From assembly GCF_029962835.1 (NCBI RefSeq), contig NC_080577.1, forward strand, positions 3,782,001 through 3,846,000: DNA of 64,000 nucleotides, given 5' to 3'. The notes below the pieces were generated by a model. That model did no database searches, was not told where the DNA came from, and saw only the letters and a program-made list of their open reading frames with translations. Below, piece after piece: positions 41,936 through 55,600 of this stretch (position 1 is its first letter; each line of letters begins with the position of its first letter). This DNA is from Magnolia sinica (lineage: Eukaryota; Streptophyta; Magnoliopsida; Magnoliales; Magnoliaceae). A program made the translations under genes and the position numbers.

Positions 41936-43678
41936 TTCCAGGGTCGCACTCGCAGCCAAGTCTCTCGCTTTAGGAGAGAGAAGAAGAAACGTGAACGAGA
42001 AGGAATGTTGTCATCGAGAGAGATATGGGAATTTTTTATTTTTTTTATTTTTTCAAGACAATAAAATAAAAAGTTTTTAATTTATTTATTTTTAATTATC
42101 TTTTTACTTTTTTGTCTTAACCGATTTTAGAGTTGCACTGAGATTAGGAAAATATCGTGATAATATCACAAGAACTACATTAACTCGAAAAATAGTAATT
42201 ATTCAAAAACTTTGTTATGCAAAATATATTGTAATATTTTCATCTTCAGCGAGATTTTCCCAATAATATACTGAGAAAAAACTCAAAATTTGAAAATCTC
42301 CTTATAAATTTCCGGACGTAGAGATTGCCGCGAACGAGATTTGTCAGCGTGCTTTGGAGATCACCATCTTGAAATCCACTCGCGTGCGCCCCACTAATGG
42401 AAACAATGTAAAATTGCACCTAAACCTTTTTAAGTTGATGCGTTGTAGCAGCTTAAGTTTTCAAACAGGCTGATTTTTGTTTTGTATCTTCTCGTCATCC
42501 TTGTGATGAATGGGAATGACTCCATGGCGGCACCACACAAACATATGGTGGGCATCCCATCTCCATTTTATTCTCGAGTATGGCCCACCTGAGTTGTATA
42601 TATCGGTTATTTTGGCTCCATGTCCCAAGTATCGAGTGCACCTGATGGACAGAGGGATTTCATATATGCAACATGGTGGGATCCCAAAGAGCATGAGAGT
42701 GTTTTACGCCCGCTTTGTGAAACAGGTATTGTAGACTATTGTTGTCTGTCAAAGGAGGCATTCATTCCCCAACCAAATGCCATTTTGAGTCAAAAACCCA
42801 TTAGGTTGGTTTTCATCAAGTTGACCCGCAAAATTTGTGGAGATGAATACTTTTTGCAGATGTTGCATCAAAAACATGCCTTTTACAGATCCGGACACCA
42901 TCTGGTAGGGGTGGCAACCCGTTAGGTTGAGCTCAGCCCAAGCCCCAAGCCCCTTTACCAAAGGAGCAAGGGGTTATTGCCTGAACCCAACCCGTTTCCA
43001 TTACCCCGTGGCCCAAACCAACTTAAAATTCATTGAGACCAAGCCCAATCATAGTCCAGCCAGCAGCCAGGCTCGACAGACTAGGTCCAGTTGCAATTTA
43101 GGCAGATGGGGAGAACTTCCAGATGCGCCCCGCTATTAAAGGCCCCAAAAGAAACTAGCCACTCTCCTCAAACGATCAGAGGAAATTAAAATTGAAAAAT
43201 CAAAAGAAAAAAGAAAAAGAAAAAGAAAAGGAGGTACAAATAAAAAGGCCGGAAGGGTGCCACTTTTTATACCTCTGACTGCTGGCGTACATCCATCTTT
43301 CCTACATTTTTGTTATAAGGTGGTAGAAAGTGAGTGATAATGGCCTTTCCTACTGATATACAATAATAATAATAATAATATATAAAGATTTTATGTAAAG
43401 ATGGGTTTTCCATATGTATATGGCTTTGAATTAAATTAAAATCTGTGTTTGAGGCTAGTCGTTCATGCTCACATACAATTTACATGATTGCCAAAACAAA
43501 AACAAATAAAAACAAAAAACAAAAAAATTTTACATGATTGCCACCACCAGGGCTGTCTGCATTCCCGTGCTTTCTTTAGCACATAGTGAAAGAAATCATG
43601 AACTCAGTGAAAAACAGCAAATTTCACAAGATATAAGAATAGCCACATACTATGGAAAATATGGCAATTTACAAAGAC
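41936..43678. other. Spacer downstream of the ATX-like gene with MITE pieces
   Basis: A repeat block at about 42500-42690 contains ATGGTGGGCATCCCATCTCC and CATGGTGGGATCCC. Another at 42908-43110 begins GGGGTGGCAACCCGTTAGGT, a MITE-like composition with inverted AACCCAACCCG. An (AAT)n run lies at 43363-43381. The part nearest 43.68 kb should hold the 3' UTR of the minus-strand gene. Confidence 0.45.
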
Positions 43679-46600
43679 CTAATTCATGAATTTCCTGCAG
43701 TTTGGAGATTTACAGAGGCAGGGAACTTTGTAGTCATCAGATTCGTCAGGATCAAATAAGTAGTCATACCTGTTAGCACCGAAAAGGCAACACTGAATAA
43801 GTAATAACGTAAGCATTAGTGGATTATGCATCTCTAATGTAATGACCGTGGTCTTTTGACTCGCTGAATCAGAACGACTCGTTGGGTCCTGAGTTAAGAG
43901 TCATGACTCAGCTAATTAACCCTCTATTCTCAAAACCGACTCATGTTGTTGAACTGGATCAGACTTGTTGAAGTTGAAACCGAATCCGAGTTGTCAATCC
44001 CAAGGTTTAAAGCAACGCCTGAAACCAGCATGCATCACCTGATGCAAGCCGTTCTGTCCATTGACATATACGGTTCACCAGAACCTTGTTTTTTATGTAA
44101 CAAAACGGATTTTCAATCCTTGCCCAAGACATGGTAGTGATAAGAGCACAGTTACTTCACATGCATGTGTTGGTGCACACATCATGTGACAGGTCCACTT
44201 CCACAAACACAAACTACTAAATTTCGATTGTTACAGTGAAGGAGAAAAAAGACATTCACTTGTTAATTTGTTCCCAGCCACTCCCAGATGTGAGAACAGT
44301 GGGAACAGCTTGTGTGAACCCATGAACATCCAACTGAAAATAGTTGATTCACATCATTTGCGCCAGTGGTAGCCTATGGGACCATCTAATTTCGTGATCC
44401 AGCTAGTGCAATTCTACTAGGTTTAACTAGGGTCTGGGTTGATTTAGACACGTGCCTGCAGATCAATGGTCAGGTTTGGTGACTAATTTGGGTCGTCCGT
44501 GCCTAAAGAAAACCAAATCCAAAACTAGACTGGTTCGAAAAACAGAGAGATGGTTTAAGTAGTATTTACGTTAGCTCATCACCAGCAGAAACATTTGTCT
44601 TAGCAATAAGCACAATCCTGCTCTCTTCACCACCCACGCTCATGATCCGTGCATAGCAGTTAGGCATGCACTGTGACAACAGCCATTAGATTTTCAGAAT
44701 CAAGGTCTAGCAAAAGCAAAGAAATCAGAAAGTGCAGCTGCAAGCATCAAAATTTCTTGGAGGCAATGTCTGGCAAAAAGTGTCCAACTTGAAATGTAAT
44801 TGCTTACAGAGTGGTTGATTAAGCGTGCGATGTTCCCCTTATCTGTAGCATCAATCACTACCTCTTCACTGATCTTAAACAGCTGCAGCATAAAATTTTC
44901 TCTGTTAGGAATGAAAACATGACGAAAGAGTCCATTTGGAAGCAGGAATTCTACCAAATTCAGTAAATTTCGCAGACAGATTTTTATAAATATAAACATC
45001 AGCATCACCTTGAAACACAACATGATAACATATACTGCAGAAACCAATGATCATCTTTGGATAGAATCAGCAGCTCTTGCATGTATTCAAATAAGTTAGA
45101 TTTCAGCCATTTCAGTTACAAAGGTGTCACAAAAATCTGCTCGAGACTGCTACGACATATCACGAGCAAGGTATTCTGTATCGGTAATGGTGGCCGTAAC
45201 GGTCACCACCATTACCGATACGGGGGCGTAACGACCGTTACGACCCCCGTAACGGTTGAAAATTTTCTTTTGCCCGAAAAATTCTGAAAAATTATCTAGA
45301 AAATCAAGAATAATGTAAATATTTCGAATATGTATTCATTTTTTGTTTTGAACATGCTTATGGTGGTGTAACGGTCCACTCTTTGGTGAGAGTGTTGTAT
45401 CGGGCTGTCTAGTAAATTGTTTAATATGATTATGTCTCTAATGTTTACACATCACAATCAAGCATTAGAACTAGAAATAAGAAAAAAGGCATAAATATTG
45501 CTTTTTATTTTTATTTTTAAAAAAGGCCCTCGCAGATTCTATTCACTCAAATCACTTCAATCCACAATTTTAATATTAAAACCCATAGTAAGAGTGGTCA
45601 AAATCTGTTGTAAAATGATATAAGAGAGTTTTTGGAATGAGAAAAGTGAAAAGAAGGAGAAAAATGAATTTAAATAGAAAAAAAAAACAGTAATTGTTGT
45701 TCAACCGTTATGGGAGTGACGGTCATTATGCCCTGTAACGACCGTTACGGCCACCGTAACGGCTGATACGGTCTCAAAAAACTAACTGCCACTTTTCACC
45801 CCCGTATTGCGTAACGGTCATGGCCGTTACCTATATGTATCGGCCTTTACGCACGTATCGTAACGGATACGAAACACCTTGATCACGAGTGACTATAATT
45901 TCCTTAATTTTTCAATATCAACTTTAGAGTAGTATATTTTCCTTCTCATAATGCGATTGAAATGCGCTCTTAATGTTCAAGAAGTGCCTGAGCACAACAC
46001 AGTGCTTCAAAGCTCAACTGTAGTGGGTCAGCAGTTCTTAAAAAAATTATACAAACATTCAGCTTGGGATATACCTTCTCAGATCTAGCAACAACACCCT
46101 AAACAGTCTAATAAGAGAACTCTGAAAAGAAGTAGAGAGATGAGACTCACATAGCAATCTTTGCCTTCCAACCGGTAACGTGCCTCTCTCAGATCAGCAA
46201 CACTGCGCCTAACCTGTTCACCACGATACTCAACAACCTGCAAACATGAAACAGGTGTTGTATTGCCTCATATTTGAGAGGAAAGGGTTCTACATCCATT
46301 TCTGAGAAGCAAAATAGGAACACTTTTGATAAAAGCATTATGTCCTCATTTAGAGGCATCTATACCAGAAAATCAGAGTAATTCTACTATAGATTACATG
46401 GATCAAGTACTAATGATACTTGCTGGAGCAAGTCCTAACTGCACGTGGATTGAAAGTATTTAGTAGTTTTATGACTAGTAGATTAGTCTTGAGACTCAAG
46501 GCAAAGAATTCCCTCCTCTACACGCAGATTGAAAATGTGCATAGCATGCACATAAAGATTAGCAAGACCATTTATTGATAATAGATTACCAATAGGCTTT

Positions 46601-49600
46601 GGTTCATGGGAGCTCATGGACTCCTAATTATTTCCTGGTTTTGCCAGTTGACTGATGGCTTCAGAAGAATATCATAACCTCAATATATCTAAGTGAATGT
46701 GTGTTTGTATTGATAAATAATCAAAAAGGTCACATCCACCCACCTGTTGCAGTGCAGAACTGTTTGCAAAGCGACCAGCTGCATAGCTAATGTCTTTCTC
46801 AATATCTAAATAGTGCTGTGATTACGCTGCATAGCTAATGTCTTTCTCAATATCTAAATAGTGCTGTGATTACGAAACGAGTTGATACATTTTCATATTT
46901 TCCGATATGGTAAGAGTTAACATATCACCTTACAAAGCAAATTATAAAATGCTGTAATCCGGGTTGGCCAAAGACCACGTTAACAGTATATGTTGATATG
47001 TCATGGATTACTGGTTTTCAGGCTTTCAGCAAGTAACCAATCTGATTAGAAAAAAGAAAGAGCAGTGTGTTGAGAGGAAAAGCTTCCGCCTGCATGAGAT
47101 TGTACTCCACTGTGTAATATATTCAGAATTACTGGAACACCATACACATTACATCAATTTACTGAGGGGAGAACTGCATTCACTAGGCATATCATGGATT
47201 TGGCAAAAACCCAAGGATATCTTATTCCTTTTGCACCAAATTTATCACGCAGAAGTGGCTGCCTCAGTTGATTACAGTTTGACACCATGAACCATCTTTG
47301 CATGAAAGTGCTAATGGATACACCCCTCTAGTCCATCAAATCTGAATGCACTCGACCTTAAACAAATACAACAGTATCTTATGTCTTGAAATTTCTACAG
47401 ATTTTTCACCAGCATGGTGAGAGGTAGATTATCGTTTCAATAGATTAGGATACTGTGCATATTGTATGTATAGTACCAGTCTATCTATCATTATATTCAC
47501 ATGGGATATGTGTGTTCAATATTTTTTATTTGTAAATATATTGCACATATTTTTTAAATTAATATAATTTACTAATTAAATAATGAAAATACTATACATT
47601 AATTAAACTTTTCCACGATGTTTAAACCTGAGACAGTGAAGCTTGACAACCCATGTCAAACAAATTATGCTTAACCTTCTTGAATGACATATGAAATGTT
47701 CAAAAACAAAAAACTTCCAGGCCAAATAATGTTTAATTTCACTGATTTGGACAAGAAAATGAGTACCATCTCTCCTTCTTGAATGGCCCTACGAGCGAAG
47801 AGGCCCCATCCATGTATTCCAGATCTACCGACGCAAACCCGCCTTAGTTCAGTTAACTGGGGGCACGTGAGGCACAAAAAAAAACACAGTAATGAGAAAA
47901 AATTAATCACAGAAGTGTGAATAACTGAGCTCAATAACAAGGACATGTAGGTTGCCTGTAAGAATCGAAGGCGTTCCTTGTATGTATAAAAAAATCTAGG
48001 ATCCTTTTCTTCCTGGCATTCCTGTAACAATAATGTGTATCATCACTTCTCAGTTTCCCAAGCTCTCGTATGGAAGAAAAACTAGAAAACTAGAATGATA
48101 AGAACAAGAAATTACCCTGAATGAATTCAAACATTCAATTTCATCTGAAGAATGATGAGAAGAACCTGCAACCATATGTGCAATCGCCTCTCCTCCCATT
48201 TTCTAGCAAGTGGAGAAATAAAAATAAGAAAAAATAGAGAAGCCTGAATGCTGATAAAATTGAAAGAAAATATTAATCATAGCCTTGTTCCAGCTATCTG
48301 AGCCAGCTTTACAAGTTCTTGTTTAAACAGGAATTCTCATGATTGCCTGAGGAAGTTCAAAATCAGCAATCCACCTGACATTGACAGTCCTTTACCGTGC
48401 TGGGGATTGGCTGTCGCATTTACTACCAAGTGGATTTAAAAATTACAGAGTTACAAAAACAAAAGGAGAACTGAATGCCTTTATAGGGTACAAGATAGTA
48501 ACTGGAGCAAGAATGAAACTTTGAACATTCTGTTTGTTTTCTAAACAGATGGTGTCTGGACAGAGTTCTGATTCCTAAATAGATGGGTGTACCAAAACAT
48601 ATGAACGTTTAGGGAATAGAATGCAATGAAGAAACTTATTTAGCGTTTGAAAATAATTGTGAAAAGTACAGCTCCAAACTTTTCAATTGCTCATAATTGA
48701 AAATCACTAAGAGCTTGGTAATTTATTGAATCTTGCAGTCTCCTGAATACAGCAGCATTCTTTATTTCATTAGAATAAATATTCTTTGTCGAAAAATCTT
48801 AGAAATGAAAATACATTTTGTATGTATTTTTCCAATACCTTACTCCACAAGAAACAAAAGATATATTGAACAAAAAAAAAAAAAAGAGAGAGATGAGAGC
48901 AAAGTATGCAAGCAAGCATACTCTAACAAAGTATGCAAGCAAGCATTTCTTTCAAATATTCATTTCCATCCATTTGCCAGATCTCATTTTCCAATTAAAA
49001 TTAAAACTGTCAAAACACACATTGTGAACCATCCAACTCAATAATGTAAAACTGCCCTCACTTCCCATTAAAACAGACCACCCTGTGAAGTCATGAGGAC
49101 ATTGTCATGTCAAGGAAGCTCCACGATATCAAACCAAGGGAAGACCTTTTTGCCAATTTCACAAATGCAGGGCATTTGATGCTTTTCCCCTAATCTAGGT
49201 GAGTACTACGGTTTCTTTTCAAGTTAAAGCTGTTCTTAAGCTTGACAACAGGGGCAAACTTAGCATGTAAAAATTTACATTGATATATAAAGGCAGCAAG
49301 ACCCACAACCAACCTCCGCTTAAAGAAATAAAAATGATAAGCTAGCAATATTCCAGCAAATGGAAACTTTTTTGGCTTACGTGTAAAAAATATTTATAAA
49401 TAATGTACCTTATTTTTGTATTTTTGAAAGGTCTGGCACCTTGCAGCAGAGGATGACTCAAGCTGATCAGTTTCTATGATTGAATCCCATGGAACCTCTG
49501 TTCTGTTGGTCGAAACCAACCTTGAACCAGTCCGCTTGTCCTTACTTTGGAGCAAACTTCTGGCAGAGTATACCCCCTCAGGGGTTTTTATAACTAAAAT

Positions 49601-52600
49601 ATTATCTGGATTTGGAGCCCTGCACAGAGACAAAATCATGGAACCAGAAACCAAGGAAATATGATATTCACATATTTTAAATTTTCTTTTGAACTGCATA
49701 TACATGCATACATCCATACATGCATGCATGTATGTATGTATGTCATGCAAGCATGCATGCATGCATGCATATTCAATTTTGACAAGATTTAAAGCAAATG
49801 CATATATTACAACCCCAAAGCTTAAGTTTTAAAAAACCAGTAGTTTCCACCACATGGTTTGTTCTATTATTTTTGTATCACCGCAAGGATCTACATTTCA
49901 GGCATGTTCAATGCCACTTAAGTGTTTTTGGGCAATTTTAATTCCCAAAATCACTTAAACGAGCATTAAATGCATTTGATTACTGTCCATATTAATTGCT
50001 TATTAAAAAGGACATTGCGACAATAGAGTTTTTTCCTTGAGTAACTTGGAGATGTTTCCAATTGGACAGACCTCAATTGAGGGAAACAGAACATGTGTAA
50101 TGCCTATGTGCATACAGCACAAATGTCAGAGATCCAGACCATTCATTACATAGGGAGCACTTTGAACATGCCATATACCAAAAATCATGGTAGCACACTC
50201 ATCAAGTGAGCCACACATGTACACTGAATCTAAACTGCTGGACTTCTTCTGATGGCCCATTTTCTTAGACTAGTTTGATGTGCCTGATCAGCAGACCATT
50301 ATTTGTGGTCCGTGGCATGCTCACTGTGCTCCCTGCCTCATGAATGATCTATAATTCTGAACGGGCATGTCGTGCTCCCAATCTCTAACACATATTCCAT
50401 CCCTACACATGTAAGGGAATTTATTTAATACTCTGGCAGGGGTTATCACATTTGATTGCAGGTACTCAAAGTTGCACACATTGCATACATCAACTATGGA
50501 ACCCACCGTCGCTAAGTCACACCCTCAAAATCAGATTGGTTGAACAATCCTAATCTCTAATATGTGGACACTTTTTTGTTGAAAGGGTGAGTTGTTTTTT
50601 TTTCATGCGTGTTACAAACATGTTTATTTTTGCATAATCAACTATGAATAAACAATTTAAGGAAATTTTTATTGTTAATCAATTATGCACTTCTTAGAAG
50701 CAACACCTAGTCCTTCATCTTCCTAAAGGCAAGGATTTAATGCATGGCATGTATAGAGTGGTCACTAAGAAAGATCACAAACTCATGCATGCACACATGT
50801 GGAGCCATCCCAACATAGAGAGAGAGGGAAGGAGGGGGGGAGAGAGGATGAAATCTTACATGTGATAAGAGCAATATGAAACCATCTTTATAATCTGTCT
50901 CCCATTTTTCTCCGAGCATTGCAACTGCCATTTGACAAGTATAGCATAAAATCCAACTGTCTATAAGCAAAAATAAAAATCAGCAAACTAGACTTAGGAA
51001 ATTGGGACTTCCATGGGTTCAGGGTCATTTAGGAGTGAGACTGTATACATTTTGAAGCTGAAGAAGAAAATACTGGATTTTGAAAAAGGTTTTCAAAATT
51101 ATACTGCCTTTAGAAAAAAAAAATTATTTGTTGCTTTAGTGGTTAGGTTGCTTGGTTTTGACCCATAGGACCAGAGTTCAAGTCGTTTTCAGTGCATTTT
51201 TTAAATTTACCACTGTAAAATAATGGAAATCCTCTCATTTTCATCATAAATTGGCCACTGTTTCTGTAACCTACCTCCATGTGGTATCCAGCCCTTGATG
51301 CACACATTGCATGATAATAAGTAGAACACTTGCAGCATTGTGTGCAGGAACCATGCATCTGCTTACAGATAACACAAACCTAAATATCCATGGAAAACAA
51401 ACCATCAACTAAATTGGACTTAGAGAAGAACTGACAAATCAGACTACAGTTAAAAACAGATATTGATCTTCAAGTAAAATCTGAAACAATTGAGTGTTGG
51501 AGCTACATTCTGTTGTAGTCAAGAGCCACTATTATAAAGAGGGATAAGAAGACTGAAAGTTATGTTACACTAATCCAACTCCAACTGTAAGATGTATCAA
51601 CCTTTACAAAAGAGTTTGAGGGAATTTTCAAAATTCCAACTGCAGGCTCCATCTTTTCGTCACTCAAGAAGGAAACTTCAGGTTGAAACCAAGCACACGT
51701 GACATGAACCCACAATGTTTCAACATCAGATGGCTTCAAAGCACCCCCTAAAGGAGAAACAGTTCAAATGAAGTAAGATTTGTCAGCATAAAAGCTGAAA
51801 AGCTTCAAACATGCCAGAATGAGATAGTGGCAACCCCACCACAAAACTTGAAAATATACCTTTGACAGGACAAAGACAACAGTCCTGCTGGACATCAGGT
51901 GTTTCACATGCTCTGCAAACCCAAGAAGTGTAATCACGTGTGCTTCTTGCTCCATAGCATTCCTGGTGAACAGCTATTTGACATCTGGAACAATTGCCAA
52001 TAAATCAATAGTATATCTTGTAGTTATCCTGTATAACCTCCTAACGACCAATACATTTTTTTTCTTCAATCTGAAAACAAACTGAGTAGGCAAGGGTTCA
52101 ACGGATGATGAGAAACACCTGTTGCAGATGATAATTTTATTGTAATCCCAATCTTCAACCCATCTGCATATCGCGCATCGTTCTGTTGTCCACTTAGCAT
52201 AAACTGGATCATATTTCTCTGAGATGAAATTGCAATAACTGTCAGTTTATTCATTGGCATGAATTAAACTTGGATGAGTGTCAGTTTGAGGATGCACAGA
52301 AAACATCTCAACAGAGTTGGGAAAAAAAATGTAAAATAGGTGCACCTTGCAAGAAAGCAAGCAGCTTCTGCTTCCGTAGCTTTAGCTTAACAATACTTAT
52401 CGAAACAAGACCATCCACACCATATTTTGAAATCTGGAGCATATGCAAAGTTACCAATAAGAAAATACATAGAATCAGCTGGCTCAGTCCTTATTAGGTA
52501 AGATACTAAAACAAAGTTTTTATTTATGAAAGAAGATTGCTTTTCTGATCATCAAGACAATTATCTTGATGATTTGAACAAAAAATGGGAGAATGAATTA

Positions 52601-55600
52601 TTGTCATCTCAAAACCATGAGGGAAGCATGAGCATTATTAGAAAAATGAAGAATCTACTAAAGCACAAACCCATTGCTGCAGTGGTTGCATTGAACTTTT
52701 CACTTTAACAGTAACCTTCCAATTTTTCCATTTGGAACCCGTGTGCCGCTCCCAATCACTGAGTGTCCTTTTCTCTGCCCGGCAAGAACCACACCGACAT
52801 ACAACTCTAGAACAAACATGCAATAAATATTAATAAGTAAATGGAATACATCTCCAAATCAAAATGCAAAGCAGATGAATACAATTAGTATAACATTTGA
52901 AAAGCAAGGTATAACACTCAAGACTTAACTCAGACCAACGGGTCACAAATTAAGCAGACCCAAGGAAATCAATTTTAGCCAGGCAATTCTCCTTGCTAAT
53001 CATGTACAAAAAGACAAAAGGGATTCATAGAACTTGGAAAAAAAGAAACATTTGAAGCTTACAAGTGGAGACTCGGAAAGTATGTGCCTTCCACACCAAA
53101 ACACACAACAGTTATCTCGTTGGGTAGCACAAATGGCCCATTGTTGTTATTAGATCTGTTTTACAAGTTCAAACATCAATTAGTAAGAAATTAAATAAAT
53201 AAATAAATAAGAACTTGAGAAGAACATCCAGCAAAGATATTGAATCCCACATATGCAGGCATCAACCAACTTCTGCCAAAAAAAAAAAAAAAAACAGAGA
53301 TCAATAGAAGTCAACAGACATACTTAATTTGTGGCTGCCTCTTTTCAGTGTCTGATAGTTCAAAATTAAACTTCGCCTTGCAATCGGGGCAGAAATAATC
53401 AATGTTCTCCATATTCTGGGACATGAAAAGCTCAGTCAGTAAACATCACATTATAATGAACATGTCATGACATCAGCATTAAGTAAGTTCAAACCATGAA
53501 GACTTTGTTGCTAATCTTGTCACACTCTGCGTGAACCCAAAATTTACATCCATCACAGCGCACCTATTCCAGAGAGTGAGTCCCACTGTCATGTTCTATT
53601 CATGTGAAGAGAATAAAGAACAAAAAATTTCATCCAAAAAGCAGATTTTCTAACCCAATTCCCCCCATCAGAGTGATGCCAAATCTTCTTGCATATGCCA
53701 CAAAATTGTTTAGATTTTAACAACTGCAATAACAGCATAGGTTGTGTAATTAACAACGGTGAACGGGCTCAAGCACGCAATTCGCAAATAACTTCAATGA
53801 TAACAGTAGCATTCAAAATTTCCAATGAAAGTATCCTACATAAGCCACACCATACAAACCTTGGTGCAATGTTTACATAGTAATGGGCTTTCTGGAACAG
53901 ATCTCTTTGTCTTCTTTGAACTTTTAACTTGCAGAGGCAAACCGCAGCTCTTACAGGGTTGTTCCAGTCTATTTTTCATCCTTCTTACATGCTGCACAGA
54001 AAACTAAAATTAATTTTTAAGCTTGGAGAAGCTGAACTTTCATGCACCCTGTGCAGAAAACTTTTCCCAGTCGAAAGAGAAACAACATTTTCCAGCAGAG
54101 AGAGAATCTCTACACAAGGTCCAATCTTCTAGAATCTACCAAAACTGTGTTAGTAAGCAATCGCCTTCAAATGACAAAGAACAAGAGGAGAGATAAACTA
54201 GCTGAAAAGTTGAATGTATAAGAATGATGATGAGTGAATATGATTGAGCTGACCACAATGTGTGACCTATGATAGGCAGACCTTTTTTTCCCTTTGTTTA
54301 GATAGATATCTTCGTAGGCAGACTACCTCACCATAGCTCACACAAATATGGCTTCTCAACAAGCACAGTGACCTGAGCATTGTATCCCAGAAGCAAGGCA
54401 CAGGCTATGACAAATCAGTTGTATATAACAACCTAACTGAAAAAATACAAAGCCAACAGCAATAGTGCTTATTACCCCACACACCATATTTTACCAGCCT
54501 AAGACCTTATATTAGTTTTCTACCATGGCTAAGACCCTATATTAGTTTTCGACCATTTAAAAAATGGTGACAACTCTTAAAACGTACACATGGCATAGTT
54601 TTATTACGATCTAGACCATCCAAATCATTGACCCAACTATTGATGGAGCACAACCGAAAAATTGCACTGAAAGATATTATTTGCCATCTCATTTTCCCTT
54701 TGAATCTGGACCACTTGCTATTTTACTTTTCAATGATCCATTTGATAGCCACCATTTGTATGGTTAGGATTGCTTGTTCAGTGTGTGTTTAGACATATGC
54801 TCCATCTTAGATAGCCGAGATAGCTGTACGTCCGTGCTGCATGTAAGGAGGAAGATTCATCACCAATTTTTAAATGGTGCGAAACTAGCATAGGAGTCTC
54901 AACCCATTTTATCAGGGGGAATGATCCCGTGGAGTCAGACTCCATGGTAACTTCCCATGGAGTCAAGTTTTGGCGGGCACACATGGTATGCATAAGGTAT
55001 CCAACCCATCCAACAAGTCTTCCCACCATGAAGATCCAATGCCCCAAAAATTAGGCTGATACAATCATCAGCTGGGCCACACCACATAAAACAATGGAAA
55101 GCCAAACAAAAACGTCTAAATTTTATGACTGGCCTGATTATTGAATCAGCCTGATTTTTCAGGCATCTGAACTTCATGATGATGCTGCCCTTTGGACGGG
55201 TTGTATGCCATATACACACACCTCAGTGGGCCCCACACAACTCAACTCCATGGTAAGCTACCAAAGAGTCAATTCCATGCAATCATTCCCCGTTTATCAG
55301 ATACAAATATCATGCAACCATCAAAGACCGAATCATAAATAAATGTTTGAACCCCAGCTTTCCCAATATGCTGCTATAAACTCGAATACAGCTTTCGAAT
55401 CCAGTCATACTGAGTCCTTAGAACAGGCCAACACAAGTCAATCACCTTCTGCCAATTCCTAACATTTTCTGGAATCCAAGTTCCCAATGTCCATGCCTTA
55501 CCTGGCTATGACCTACTTCCATGTGATCAAAGATTAAGCCACCCACAAAATTCTGATTTTACGTTGCAAAGTTCTAATTAAATATGAAACAGCTCATATC

